Shown here: one piece after another, positions 16,289-24,900 of the stretch
Layout: each line of letters starts with the position of its first letter
How positions within the stretch are numbered: position 1 is the stretch's first letter
NCBI GenBank assembly: GCA_045130475.1
Contig: JBGUPU010000018.1
Span: forward strand, 1 to 47,245
DNA length: 47,245 bases
Direction of reading: 5' to 3'
Source: CAG-791 sp045130475
GTDB lineage: Bacteria > Bacillota > Clostridia > Lachnospirales > Lachnospiraceae
The notes under the pieces: model-generated
Told to the model about the DNA's origin: nothing
Database searches by the model: none
The model's input: only the letters and a program-made list of their open reading frames with translations
Position numbers and translations under genes: made by a program

Positions 16289-17671
16289 ATGAAAGACAAC
16301 AAAGAAAAAACCTATTTGACATGGGTCAACAAGATAGGCTATGGGTCCGGCGATATCGCCGGCAACGTGGTGTACGCGCTGCTGTCCGCTTTTGTCATGA
16401 TTTTCCTGACAGATACCGTGGGCATGAACGCGGGTATCGTCGGCACGCTGATCGCGGTGTCAAAGCTCTTTGACGGCGTCAGCGATATTTTATTCGGATC
16501 CATGATCGACAAGACCAATACAAAGATGGGCAAGGCGAGGCCCTGGATGCTTTACGGCTATTTTGGCTGCGCTGTCTGCCTGGTGGCGATCTTCTGTATT
16601 CCCGCGGATATCAGCGCCAGGGCACAGTACACATGGTTCTTCATCGCCTACACACTGCTGAACGCGGGTTTTTATACAGCCAACAATATCGCTTATTCAG
16701 CCCTGACCGCCCTGATCACCAAAAACAACCATGAGCGCGTACAGATGGGCTCCATCCGCTTTATGTTCGCGTTCGGCACCAGTATGCTGATCCAGACCAT
16801 TACAGTCGGCCTGGTTGCCTATTTCGGAGGCGGCGCGGCTGCATGGCGGACCGTGGCGATCATCTACGCGATCGTAGGCGTGATCTCAAACACCCTGTCC
16901 GTCATGTCTGTCCGGGAGCTCTCGCCTGAAGAACTGGCTGAGGGAGAAGAAGTCAAACTCGCAGAGGGAGAGGATGAAAAATATTCCCTGGCGGATGCCT
17001 TCAAGCTCCTGATCCGCAACAAGTACTATCTGATGATCTGCGCCTCCTATATCCTGATGCAGATCTATTCCGCAACACTTAACATGGGCATTTATTATAT
17101 GACCTATGTCCTCAAAAACGCCAACCTTCTGGGCGTATTTTCCTGGTTTATCAACATACCCATGATCATCGGTCTCTTGTTCACGCCGGCACTGGTCATG
17201 AAGTTCGGCGGCATGTACAAGCTGAACCTGACGGGCTATATTATCGGCACACTCGGCCGTCTGGGTGTGGTCATTGCAGGATATCTGGGTTCTGTACCTC
17301 TGATGCTGGTCTGCACCGCCATCGCGGCGCTGGGCATGAGCCCGCTGCAGGGTGACATGAACGCTTTGATCGCGACCTGTTCGGAATACACATACCTGAC
17401 GCACGGAAAGCGCGTTGACGGAACTATGTATTCCTGCACATCTCTCGGCACAAAGCTGGGCGGCGGTATCGGAACCGCGCTGGCGGGCTGGCTTTTGGCC
17501 TTAAGCGGCTATGTGGGCGGTGCTGCCGTCCAGTCCGCTTCCACAATGAACATGCTGCATATCATGTATCTGTGGATGCCCATGTGCTTCAACCTTCTGA
17601 TCACGCTGATCCTGACCAGGCTCAACGTAGAGAAAGCCAATGAAGACCTGAGGAGCAAGCTGGCTCACTAA
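16289..17671 (+). CDS. GPH-family sugar:cation symporter (lactose/melibiose type)
   Basis: This 460-aa membrane transporter of the glycoside-pentoside-hexuronide family would import the substrate of the adjacent LacZ. The N-terminus (WVNKIGYGSGDIAGNVVYAL) and the first cytoplasmic loop (DGVSDILFGSMIDKTNTKMGKARPW) carry the family signature. About twelve membrane segments are visible, with a charged central loop (about 205-235, rich in E and K). It lacks the C-terminal IIA domain found in LacS. It follows lacZ by 114 bp, probably in one transcript, and ends before a strong terminator. Specificity for lactose is inferred from context. Confidence 0.9.
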   Translation: MKDNKEKTYLTWVNKIGYGSGDIAGNVVYALLSAFVMIFLTDTVGMNAGIVGTLIAVSKLFDGVSDILFGSMIDKTNTKMGKARPWMLYGYFGCAVCLVAIFCIPADISARAQYTWFFIAYTLLNAGFYTANNIAYSALTALITKNNHERVQMGSIRFMFAFGTSMLIQTITVGLVAYFGGGAAAWRTVAIIYAIVGVISNTLSVMSVRELSPEELAEGEEVKLAEGEDEKYSLADAFKLLIRNKYYLMICASYILMQIYSATLNMGIYYMTYVLKNANLLGVFSWFINIPMIIGLLFTPALVMKFGGMYKLNLTGYIIGTLGRLGVVIAGYLGSVPLMLVCTAIAALGMSPLQGDMNALIATCSEYTYLTHGKRVDGTMYSCTSLGTKLGGGIGTALAGWLLALSGYVGGAAVQSASTMNMLHIMYLWMPMCFNLLITLILTRLNVEKANEDLRSKLAH

Positions 17672-17709
17672 CCGGGAAATCATCCCGCTGTCGATTCATA
17701 GAACATTAC

Positions 17710-17760
17710 GGGGCTGCTGCATCAGCTGTGAACTGAGAAGTTCGGCTGATCAGCAGCCCC
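17710..17760 (+). terminator. Terminator of the lacZ-permease operon
   Basis: GGGGCTGCTG-c-ATCAGC pairs with GCTGAT-CAGCAGCCCC (17710-17726 with 17745-17760), a 16-bp stem with one bulge, followed by TTCCTATTTG. Confidence 0.8.
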
Positions 17761-17767
17761 TTCCTAT

Positions 17768-17796
17768 TTGTATAGCGGCTGATTTGATTGTATAAT
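17768..17796 (+). promoter_or_regulatory. Probable promoter of degV
   Basis: TTGTAT (17768-17773), 17-bp spacer, TATAAT (17791-17796). The resulting leader of about 170 nt contains the hairpin repeat at 17867-17954. Confidence 0.6.
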
Positions 17797-17866
17797 TCTT
17801 TTCAGGTCAAAGTTGTAATCGCATCTGTGTGTTGTCTCTATCAAGCTTAGGCCTCATCGATTCGGC

Positions 17867-17954
17867 ATGAATAAACAGCGATGCGAGAGCGCCCGCGGCG
17901 CGGAGCAGCGCGTAGTTTATTCATACATGTTTGCGGGCACTTGCCCATGGTCAC
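17867..17954. repeat. Dispersed hairpin repeat, copy 1 (inverted relative to 21804)
   Basis: ATGAATAAAC (17867-17876) pairs perfectly with GTTTATTCAT (17915-17924) around a very GC-rich loop. The reverse strand of 17904-17954 (CCATGGGCAAGTGCCCG, then AACATG and AAACTACGCG) matches 21804-21853 closely. It sits in the degV leader. Confidence 0.65.
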
Positions 17955-17973
17955 AAGCATGAAAGGAGAAAAA

Positions 17974-18816
17974 ATGGTTAAAATCCTGGCAGACAGCACT
18001 TGTGATCTGTCCCCTTCCCTGATCGGCAGATATGACATCGGAATTATACCGCTCTACGTCCACCTTGGAGATAAAGAATATAAAGACGGCGTCGATATCC
18101 GGCCTTCCGACCTCTACAAATGGTCTGATGAGCACAATGAGACACCCAGGACATCTGCCCCCGGCATTGAAGATCTTGAATCTTATCTGGATAAGGACAG
18201 CGTCGATGAATATGTGATCTTTACAATTGCATCTTCCATGTCCAGCTGCTATAGCAACTGTATTCTTGCAGCGGAGGACCTGGAAATGACAGATCGGGTA
18301 TATGTCATTGATTCCGAAAATCTCTCTACCGGAATCGGCCTGCAGGTAATCAGGGCAGCCGAACTGGCTGCCGGCGGAATGTCCGGGGCAGAAATCGCGG
18401 CAGAAAATGAGAAGATCAGGAATAAAGTAAGAGCAAGTTTTGTAGTCGATACTCTCACCTATCTCCACCGGGGAGGCCGATGCTCAGGTGTTTCGGCTTT
18501 TCTTGGCTCAGCGCTTCGCATTCACCCGCGCATTGCGGTCATTGACGGCGCCATGCATCCGGAGAAAAAATACCGCGGAAAAAATGCCCGGGTCATCATG
18601 GATTACGTCAGGGACATGGAAGAAGACCTGAAAGCAGCGGACAGGAATCGTGTATTTATCACCCATTCCGGATGCGACAGGGAGATAGTCGATGCGGTGA
18701 GAGAGTATCTGGAAAGCCTTGACCGGTTCGACGAGATCCTGGAGACGACGGCCGGCGCCGTCATTTCATCCCACTGCGGCCCGGGAACGCTGGGAGTCCT
18801 GTTCATCGCACAGTGA
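17974..18816 (+). CDS. degV: DegV family fatty-acid-binding protein
   Basis: The protein has 280 aa. ATG 17974 follows AAAGGAG; the open frame extends upstream into the repeat, which is not coding. It begins VKILADSTCDL, the DegV signature, with a YVHLGDKEYKDGVDI segment and the lipid-head-contacting SSMSSCYSN stretch near 90. The C-terminal domain carries HRGGRCSG and ends GPGTLGVLFIAQ. DegV proteins (FakB-like) bind single fatty acids, and some present them to FakA kinase. No fakA is in view. It is monocistronic, followed by a long hairpin. Confidence 0.93.
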   Translation: MVKILADSTCDLSPSLIGRYDIGIIPLYVHLGDKEYKDGVDIRPSDLYKWSDEHNETPRTSAPGIEDLESYLDKDSVDEYVIFTIASSMSSCYSNCILAAEDLEMTDRVYVIDSENLSTGIGLQVIRAAELAAGGMSGAEIAAENEKIRNKVRASFVVDTLTYLHRGGRCSGVSAFLGSALRIHPRIAVIDGAMHPEKKYRGKNARVIMDYVRDMEEDLKAADRNRVFITHSGCDREIVDAVREYLESLDRFDEILETTAGAVISSHCGPGTLGVLFIAQ

Positions 18817-18821
18817 GAAGG

Positions 18822-18884
18822 TGACAGGGGGACGGTTCCTTTGACAACTTGCCAAAAGCTGTCAAAGGAACCGTCCCCCTGTCA
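18822..18884. repeat. REP-like 25-bp perfect inverted repeat
   Basis: Positions 18822-18846 and 18860-18884 are perfectly complementary over 25 bp (arm starts TGACAGGGGGACGGTTCC) around a 13-nt loop. The GGGACGGTT core recurs in the hairpin at 27064-27137. It may also stop degV transcription, though T residues are few. Confidence 0.8.
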
Positions 18885-18910
18885 ACCAATAGTTTATAAA
18901 GGAGTTTACT

Positions 18911-19216
18911 ATGAGTACTGACGAAAGAAATATCACTTCTGAAGTGGAAGCAGTCCTGGACGAATATGTGCGCCCTTACCTTGCAACACACAGCGGGAAT
19001 CTGGAAGTGGCAGGAGTAGAAGGCGGTGTCGTGTTCTTTCACCTGACGGGGCGCTGTGCTGGATGCGCCGCTGCCGACCAGACAAGTGAGGAACTGATCA
19101 ACAGAGAACTGGTGGCGCGCGTGCCGGGCATAAAAAAGGCCGTTTTGGCAAACGGCATCAGCCCGGAACTTCTCGAGCAGACTCTGGCGCTCCTGCGTGC
19201 TCATCCCAGTTTTTGA
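18911..19216 (+). CDS. NifU-like C-terminal domain protein
   Basis: This 101-aa single-domain protein resembles the NifU C-terminal (Nfu) module that carries or transfers Fe-S clusters. Residues about 10-80 fit the fold, with VLDEYVRPYLATHSGNLEV and the CxxC pair in GRCAGCAAADQTSEEL. The ATG has AAAGGAG upstream. It heads a compact group with a 47-aa protein and a creatininase-family enzyme. The spacing of about 80 and 35 nt suggests one transcript. Function in cluster delivery is a family-based inference. Confidence 0.85.
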   Translation: MSTDERNITSEVEAVLDEYVRPYLATHSGNLEVAGVEGGVVFFHLTGRCAGCAAADQTSEELINRELVARVPGIKKAVLANGISPELLEQTLALLRAHPSF

Positions 19217-19296
19217 TTTTTTCCCTCCAAATGAGTCGGAAATAAGTTCTCGTGGAATACAGTAAGCTTAAATGCAAGACAGGAGGCAGGGGGAGC

Positions 19297-19440
19297 ATGG
19301 CAGCAAACAGACCGGATTTTAACCAGATTAATAAACTGATTACCCTGTACGGCGACTGCAAGGAAGACAAGGTCTTCGCCCTTGGTGACATGCTCAAGGA
19401 AGAGGGCTATGAGATCGAAAAATCCTGGAAGAACAAATAA
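19297..19440 (+). CDS. 47-aa hypothetical protein
   Basis: ATG 19297 is preceded by AGGAGGCAGGGGG. An upstream GTG in the same frame at 19252 lacks a ribosome site. The product is charged and helical (DFNQINKLITLYGDCKEDKV, then FALGDMLKEEGYEIEKSW) with a single cysteine and no membrane segment. It is not recognised. It lies between the NifU-like gene and the creatininase-family gene, 35 nt before the latter, so it is probably part of that operon. Confidence 0.6.
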   Translation: MAANRPDFNQINKLITLYGDCKEDKVFALGDMLKEEGYEIEKSWKNK

Positions 19441-19475
19441 GACTTCCTGCATGAAGACTGCAAAGGAGCCATAAA

Positions 19476-20255
19476 ATGAAAAAAGGAATTCACTATCTCT
19501 ATAGAATGAACGGAAAGCAGGTAAAAAAACTGCAGAAAACCTGCTCCCTTGTCTTTCTTCCAATGGGACCGACGGAAGTGCACGGGCCGCATCTGCCCCT
19601 GATGACGGATATCATGAGCGGACTCGAACTCGCGGAACGCGCGGCAAAGAAGCTTAAGGAAAGAGGGATTGAGTCTGTGATCGCTACTCCAATCACCTAC
19701 TGCCACGCTGACGTCACCAACTGTTTCCCGGGAAACACATCCCTTCGTCCGGAGACGGTTACCGCCATGGTGGAAGATATCTGCGTGAGCCTTGCCAACA
19801 GTGGTTTTTACAGGATCATCGTGACCAGCGGCCATGCAGACCCCACAAATGTCGCTGCAGTCAAACAGGGGTTTGAAAATGCGAAAGCCCGCAATCCGAA
19901 AATACAGGCGATCCATTCTGAATGGTTTGACAAGGGCATCGTCGGAGGTGAAGCAAAGGAAGCTTTCGCCTGTGCACACCCTGAATGGGACCTCCATGCC
20001 GGTGAATCGGAAACAGCTTTCAATCTGATGCGTAATCCTGAACTGGTCGACAAGGAACATATTGCCACCCTGAAGCCCAACTGGGAAGGTGAATTCCTGT
20101 TTTCCCGTATTGCAGCAGGCGCAAAAGACTTTCTTGCCTGCGGCGCATCCGATGCCTACTACGGAGATCCTGCAAAAGCCACTGCTGAAAACGGAGACCG
20201 CCAGTACGATATCTTCTCTGATATCATTGTCGAGGAAGCACTCTCCCTCCTGTAA
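19476..20255 (+). CDS. Creatininase-family amidohydrolase
   Basis: The protein has 259 aa. Creatininase-family enzymes are metal-dependent hydrolases of cyclic amides or similar bonds. The first metal motif is intact: PMGPTEVHGPHLPLMTD near residues 29-45 (E, H and D ligands). HAGESETAF near 173-181 supplies the later glutamate. The usual NGHGGN loop is replaced by SGHADPTN around 113-120, so this is a divergent member and the substrate is unlikely to be creatinine itself. ATG 19476 follows GCAAAGGAGCC. Two terminators follow at 20289 and 20359. Confidence 0.85.
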   Translation: MKKGIHYLYRMNGKQVKKLQKTCSLVFLPMGPTEVHGPHLPLMTDIMSGLELAERAAKKLKERGIESVIATPITYCHADVTNCFPGNTSLRPETVTAMVEDICVSLANSGFYRIIVTSGHADPTNVAAVKQGFENAKARNPKIQAIHSEWFDKGIVGGEAKEAFACAHPEWDLHAGESETAFNLMRNPELVDKEHIATLKPNWEGEFLFSRIAAGAKDFLACGASDAYYGDPAKATAENGDRQYDIFSDIIVEEALSLL

Positions 20256-20288
20256 TTACATCTGCAAGTAAAAAAGCATAGAAATAAC

Positions 20289-20337
20289 AGCCTCCGATGG
20301 TCCGATGAAATAACAGGACCGTCGGAGGCTCTATCTT
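20289..20337 (+). terminator. Terminator after the creatininase-family gene
   Basis: AGCCTCCGATGGTCC (20289-20303) pairs with GGACCGTCGGAGGCT (20316-20330), then CTATCTTTT. Confidence 0.85.
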
Positions 20338-20358
20338 TTCGCAGAAGCTCTGTTGATC

Positions 20359-20395
20359 GCGGAGAACCTTGCCCGACAAGTCCTCCGCCTTTTTT
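20359..20395 (+). terminator. Second, tandem terminator
   Basis: GCGGAG (20359-20364) pairs with CTCCGC (20383-20388), followed by C and T6. Confidence 0.65.
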
Positions 20396-20713
20396 GTCTT
20401 GTATTTCTTTTGATGATCATTTAAGATGGCAATTTATTCATGTTCCAACTTATTGCGCATACTTAATTTTATTTAAGAATGTACGGTATAGTCAACATAA
20501 ATACAGAGAGACCGATATGTTCGATATGATACAGTTAATGCCTTTTTGAGGGCGTGAACATTTAATCTGGTACAAAATGCAAGATTATTTTTGTTCTAAC
20601 AATTGTTTAATCTTTCTCTGTTATTCTGCATACAGATCAGAAAAATAAGAATGATCGATAAAATAAAATTATTAAAAAAAGAATGATAAAAAAAGAAAAA
20701 GGAGGCATACAGC
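20396..20713. other. AT-rich intergenic region before the PepSY gene
   Basis: About 320 bp of AT-rich DNA without a credible gene. Long A-rich stretches run up to the AAAAAGGAGG ribosome site of the next gene. I could not fix a convincing promoter pair. Confidence 0.5.
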
Positions 20714-21613
20714 ATGAGAAAAAGATTGACAGGATTCATTGTTGGAACACTTATGTTTACTCTTATCACCGGAACAGCTGCTTTTGCTTCTGAGAGCAAT
20801 AACGGCGCTTCTGCAACAACAGCAGAGGAGACTAAGCAGATCATTGCGATGGAGGATGCGGCTAAGATCGCACTTGAAGATGCAGGGGTCGCAGCGACCG
20901 ACGCAGCCGTTTATAAACAGATCCGGGAATACAGCGATAATTCGGAAATCTTTGAGATCGATTTCCTTATTCCCGGGCAGATGAAATATGAATATGAGAT
21001 TGCTGCGGATACCGGTGCAATACTGGAAAACGATAAAGAAGCCTGGGATGCCAATGATGATCGGGAATATGAAGGCCTGACTCCGGGCAGAAGGGCAGAT
21101 TCCGAGAAAGTGACCAAAGCGTTGGAAGAAGCGGCAGACGCAGCTTTCAAAGATGCAGGCGTGAAAAAGGAAGACGTGGTCATTTGCAAGCAGGGGACCG
21201 ATTTTGAAAACGGCAGGGAAGTCTATGTCGTCGAGTTCCTGGAAGAGGGAAAGGCAAAGTACGAGTACGAAATTGCCGCAGCAGACGGCACGATCGTTTT
21301 CAGCGAGCAGGAGCCGTGGGAAAAAGAGGACGACTTTGAATACCAGGGCCTGCTCCATCCCGAAACTGTCCAGGAGAACAGGAACGGGGAAGAGACCGGT
21401 ACAATTACAAAGACAGAAGCCAAAGAAATCGCCCTGAAGGATGCGGGTCTGTCTGAAAATGATGTGACGATCACAAAATGCCGAATCGATTTCGACAACG
21501 GCCTGGAAAAGTATGAAGTGGAATTCCGTACTGCGGATGGGTATGAGTATGAATATGAAATCGATGTGGAAAGCGGGAAGATTCTGGATAAGGATGTAGA
21601 ACTTGATGATTAA
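20714..21613 (+). CDS. Secreted protein with three PepSY-like repeats
   Basis: The protein has 299 aa. Residues 1-26 are a signal peptide (basic start, hydrophobic GFIVGTLMFTLITGTAAFA, cleavage after AFA). Three similar units follow at about 45-115, 130-215 and 225-297. Each has an AAKIALEDAGV-like helix, a strand ending in KYEYEI or YEYEYEI, and a DTGAILEND/ESGKILDKD turn. These are PepSY modules, which in other proteins inhibit or bind peptidases. It is very acidic overall and lacks a lipobox or wall anchor. A strong ribosome site AAAAAGGAGG precedes the ATG. It is monocistronic, with a terminator at 21658. Confidence 0.85.
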   Translation: MRKRLTGFIVGTLMFTLITGTAAFASESNNGASATTAEETKQIIAMEDAAKIALEDAGVAATDAAVYKQIREYSDNSEIFEIDFLIPGQMKYEYEIAADTGAILENDKEAWDANDDREYEGLTPGRRADSEKVTKALEEAADAAFKDAGVKKEDVVICKQGTDFENGREVYVVEFLEEGKAKYEYEIAAADGTIVFSEQEPWEKEDDFEYQGLLHPETVQENRNGEETGTITKTEAKEIALKDAGLSENDVTITKCRIDFDNGLEKYEVEFRTADGYEYEYEIDVESGKILDKDVELDD

Positions 21614-21657
21614 ACGGTAAGTCTCTTCTGAAATCCTGAACACACCGACAGCCCGAA

Positions 21658-21697
21658 AGCCCTGTGCTGCAACTCACCTTGCGGCACAGGGCTGTTT
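21658..21697 (+). terminator. Terminator (dispersed family, copy C)
   Basis: AGCCCTGTGC (21658-21667) pairs perfectly with GCACAGGGCT (21684-21693), then GTTTTAT. Closely similar to 11717-11757. Confidence 0.85.
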
Positions 21698-21761
21698 TAT
21701 GAGGTTTTTCGCTTTTTGGAGACTTTTTTGGAGGCTTGTTTTTTTGAGCCGACTGTGTGAT

Positions 21762-21791
21762 TTGTTTTTCTGCAAGTTCTTATGATATGCT
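21762..21791 (+). promoter_or_regulatory. Possible promoter of the NRPS-like gene
   Basis: TTGTTT (21762-21767), 18-bp spacer, TATGCT (21786-21791), about 180 bp before the chosen start. The intergenic stretch 21614-21968 otherwise holds a terminator and repeat copy 2. Confidence 0.4.
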
Positions 21792-21803
21792 ATAGGCATA
21801 CTT

Positions 21804-21853
21804 GTGGCCATGGGCGAGTGTCCGTGAACATGAATGATGAAAACTACGCGTGC
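21804..21853. repeat. Dispersed repeat, copy 2
   Basis: CCATGGGCGAGTGTCCG, then AACATGAATGATG and AAACTACGCG, matches the reverse strand of 17904-17954. It lies in the leader of the NRPS-like gene, and an open frame runs through it, but the true start is downstream. Confidence 0.6.
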
Positions 21854-21968
21854 TGTCGCGCTTACACGCCCTCAGCCCGCTCCAACCACGAGGAAGCAGA
21901 GGACCGATGACTTTGCAGACAGTGATATAGATTCGATTGCTCCTGTAGAATTAGGAGGGAGAGAGCAT

Positions 21969-24900
21969 ATGTCAACGACAATAATTGAACGACTTGAGAA
22001 GTATGCCCGGCAGGATCCGCTTGCCCCGGTCATTTTTGATGAGACTTATACAAAGGGAATCACTTATCACCAGCTGGATGAGATGTCAGGCAGGGTCTAT
22101 GCATGGCTGAAACAGGAGGGGATCGGAAAAGAGGATTTTGTCCTGCTCAATCTTCCCCGCGGTGTCCTTCCGGTCATTGCAATGATCGGTGTCTGGAAAG
22201 CCGGCGCAGCATGGGCCCTGGTCGAGGACACCTATCCGGCGGACAGGATCCGTTTTATCAGGGAGGACTGCGGATGCAGGAATGAAATCAGCTCGGCAAA
22301 CTGGCAGGAGATAATGTGCCTGGAGCCTGTTCCCGGACATGTTCAGGCAGATCCTCACGACGCGGCTTTTGCGGTCTATACTTCCGGCACGACAGGAAAT
22401 CCCAAGGGCGTTCTCCATGAGTATGGAAATCTGGAGAGGGCCATTGTTTCGATCCGTGAGGACGGCAAAGCCCTGTTCTCGGAAAAAGACTGTATCGCGA
22501 CCCTCTCTCCCCTGAACTTTATCGCATCCATCATTGTGATCCTGGCTGCCCTGAACGTGTTCCGGGCCAAAAACTATATCGCCTCTTACGAGACCATCAA
22601 AAACACGTCTGCTCTGGCAAAGCTTTTTATCACGAAAAAAATATCGATCACATTTCTGACGCCCTCCTATGTTCGCATGCTGGGAAATAAGAAAACACCC
22701 TTCCTCCGCATGCTGTTTGTGGGCAGCGAACCGGCCAACAACGTATATGTCGAGGGACTGGAGCTGGTCAACATCTACGCCTGCTCGGAGAGCGGCTTTG
22801 CAGTGGGCTTCTTCAGGATCGACAGGTCCTACAGCACATGTCCGGTCGGACGTCCGCAGGTGGACACTAAGATCATGCTGCTCAGGGAAGACGGGACGGA
22901 AGCGTCGGATGGCGAGATCGGCGAGATGTGCTTTGAGGATCCCTATGTGCGGGGATATATCAATCTGCCGGACCAGACAAAGGAATCTTTTGTGGACGGA
23001 TATTTCCATTCGGGAGATCTTGCCAGAAAAGATGAATCCGGCAATTATGTCATCCTCGGGCGCAGAGATGACATGATCAAGATCAACGGGAACCGGATCG
23101 AGCCCGCGGAAATCGAAGCGGCTTTGAAATCGGTGCTGGGACTGGAATGGGCTGCGGTCAGGGGGCTGGAAGAAGGCGGCAAGAACTTCCTGTGCGCCTA
23201 TTACAAAGAGGATGTCGACTTTGACGCAGATGAGGTCCGCACTGAGCTGGGCAGGAGACTGCCCTACTATATGATCCCGGCCTATTTTCTGAAAATCGAT
23301 GAGATCCCCATAAAACCTAACGGCAAGCTGGACCGGAAGGCTCTTCCCCGCCCCGAAGCAGGAAGCTTCCACAGTGATTACACAGCTCCGGAGACAGAGA
23401 CGCAGAAGGTACTCTGCGAAGCTTTTGAAAAAGCCCTTGGTCTTGAACAGGTCGGCATCCAAGACGATTTTTATGAACTGGGCGGAGATTCACTGGCAGC
23501 CATCTCACTGATCACCGAGTGTGAACTTACCGGCCTCACTTCCTCGGAAGTTTTCCTGGGCAGAACACCTGAGAAGATCGCGGAGCTCTATGAAAAAAAG
23601 CTCGAGGAGAGCGGCGGGAAAACCGCGGAGGAAAGGAACGCGGAATCGATCGCTTCGGCACACCCTCTGACAGCAGAGCAGAACTACATGGTGAACTATC
23701 AGCTGTATACACCCTTTTCCACCATGTACAATCTGTTCACCATGATGAAGCTGGATAAAGAACTCTATGATATGGAGCAGACATGCAGGGTCATGAAAGA
23801 AGTCATCATGGCTCATCCCGCCCTTCTGACGACCTATTATTGGAATGAGGACGGCGTGCTGATGCAGAAGTATTCGCCCGAGATCTTTGAGGAGCTCCAC
23901 GTAGAGCATCTGACGGAATTCGAACTGAAATATGTGAAGGACACCCTGGTCTATCCCTTCAGGATCATAGGCGGCAAGCTCTACCGCTGCAGGATCTTTG
24001 AGACAGAGAAGGCGGGGTATTTCTTCTTCGATGTCCACCACTCACTCTTCGACGGCACATCCTTCAAAGTGTTTATGGACAGTATAGAAAAAGCTTTTAT
24101 GGGGCAGCCGCTGGACCAGGATTATTACTATCTGATGCTGCAGGACCGTGAAAACGTCGCCCATACGGCCTTTTATGAGGAAAGCCGCAGATACTTCGAG
24201 GAGCGTTATGACGGGATCGAGTGGTCAGAGTACCCCTTTATTGACCACAAGTCCAGGAGCAATGAGATGGGAGAGATCTTTGCGGAGCTGGAGATCGATC
24301 AGTCACAGATGCAGGAAGTGGAGAAGTCTTACCGTATCAGCCGCAACGAGTTTTTTATCACCATCGCCGCGCTTGCAATCTCTATCTACAACAGGAGAAA
24401 TGACATCAAAATCTCGTGGAATTATAACGGCCGCGAGAGCATGGAGTATATGACTACCGTCGGACTCCTGTTCAGAGAGCTTCCGGTGGGAATCCGGTTC
24501 CGACCGGAGAGGACGATCCGGGATGTATTCTCGGATGTCCAGGACCAGGTCCGCAAAGGAATCGAGCACTGCTGTTATCCCTATGTCGATATCCACGGTG
24601 AAGTGGCGACCGGTGAATCTGCCTACCTTCTGTATCAGCAGGATCTGCGCGATACGGATTCTCTGGAAGAGGCAGGGATGGAGGTCGTCGACGTCCGCCA
24701 GAATCAGGCCGCCTCACAGACGATCCTGGATATGGAAGTCCTGGACGGATCAGACGGACTGCAGCTCATGATCGACTTTTCCGCCAGCTGGTATGACGAA
24801 AAGAGCATGGAACGTTTCGCGTGGATTTTCGCAGGGACTGCCCAGCTGATCGCCCAGCATGACGGGCAGACGGATCTCACGATCAAGGAGATCACACACA

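Noticed and set aside
21834..21968. Upstream extension of the NRPS-like frame by 45 codons
   Set aside because: Runs through a dispersed repeat and has no ribosome site; AGGAGGG supports ATG 21969.
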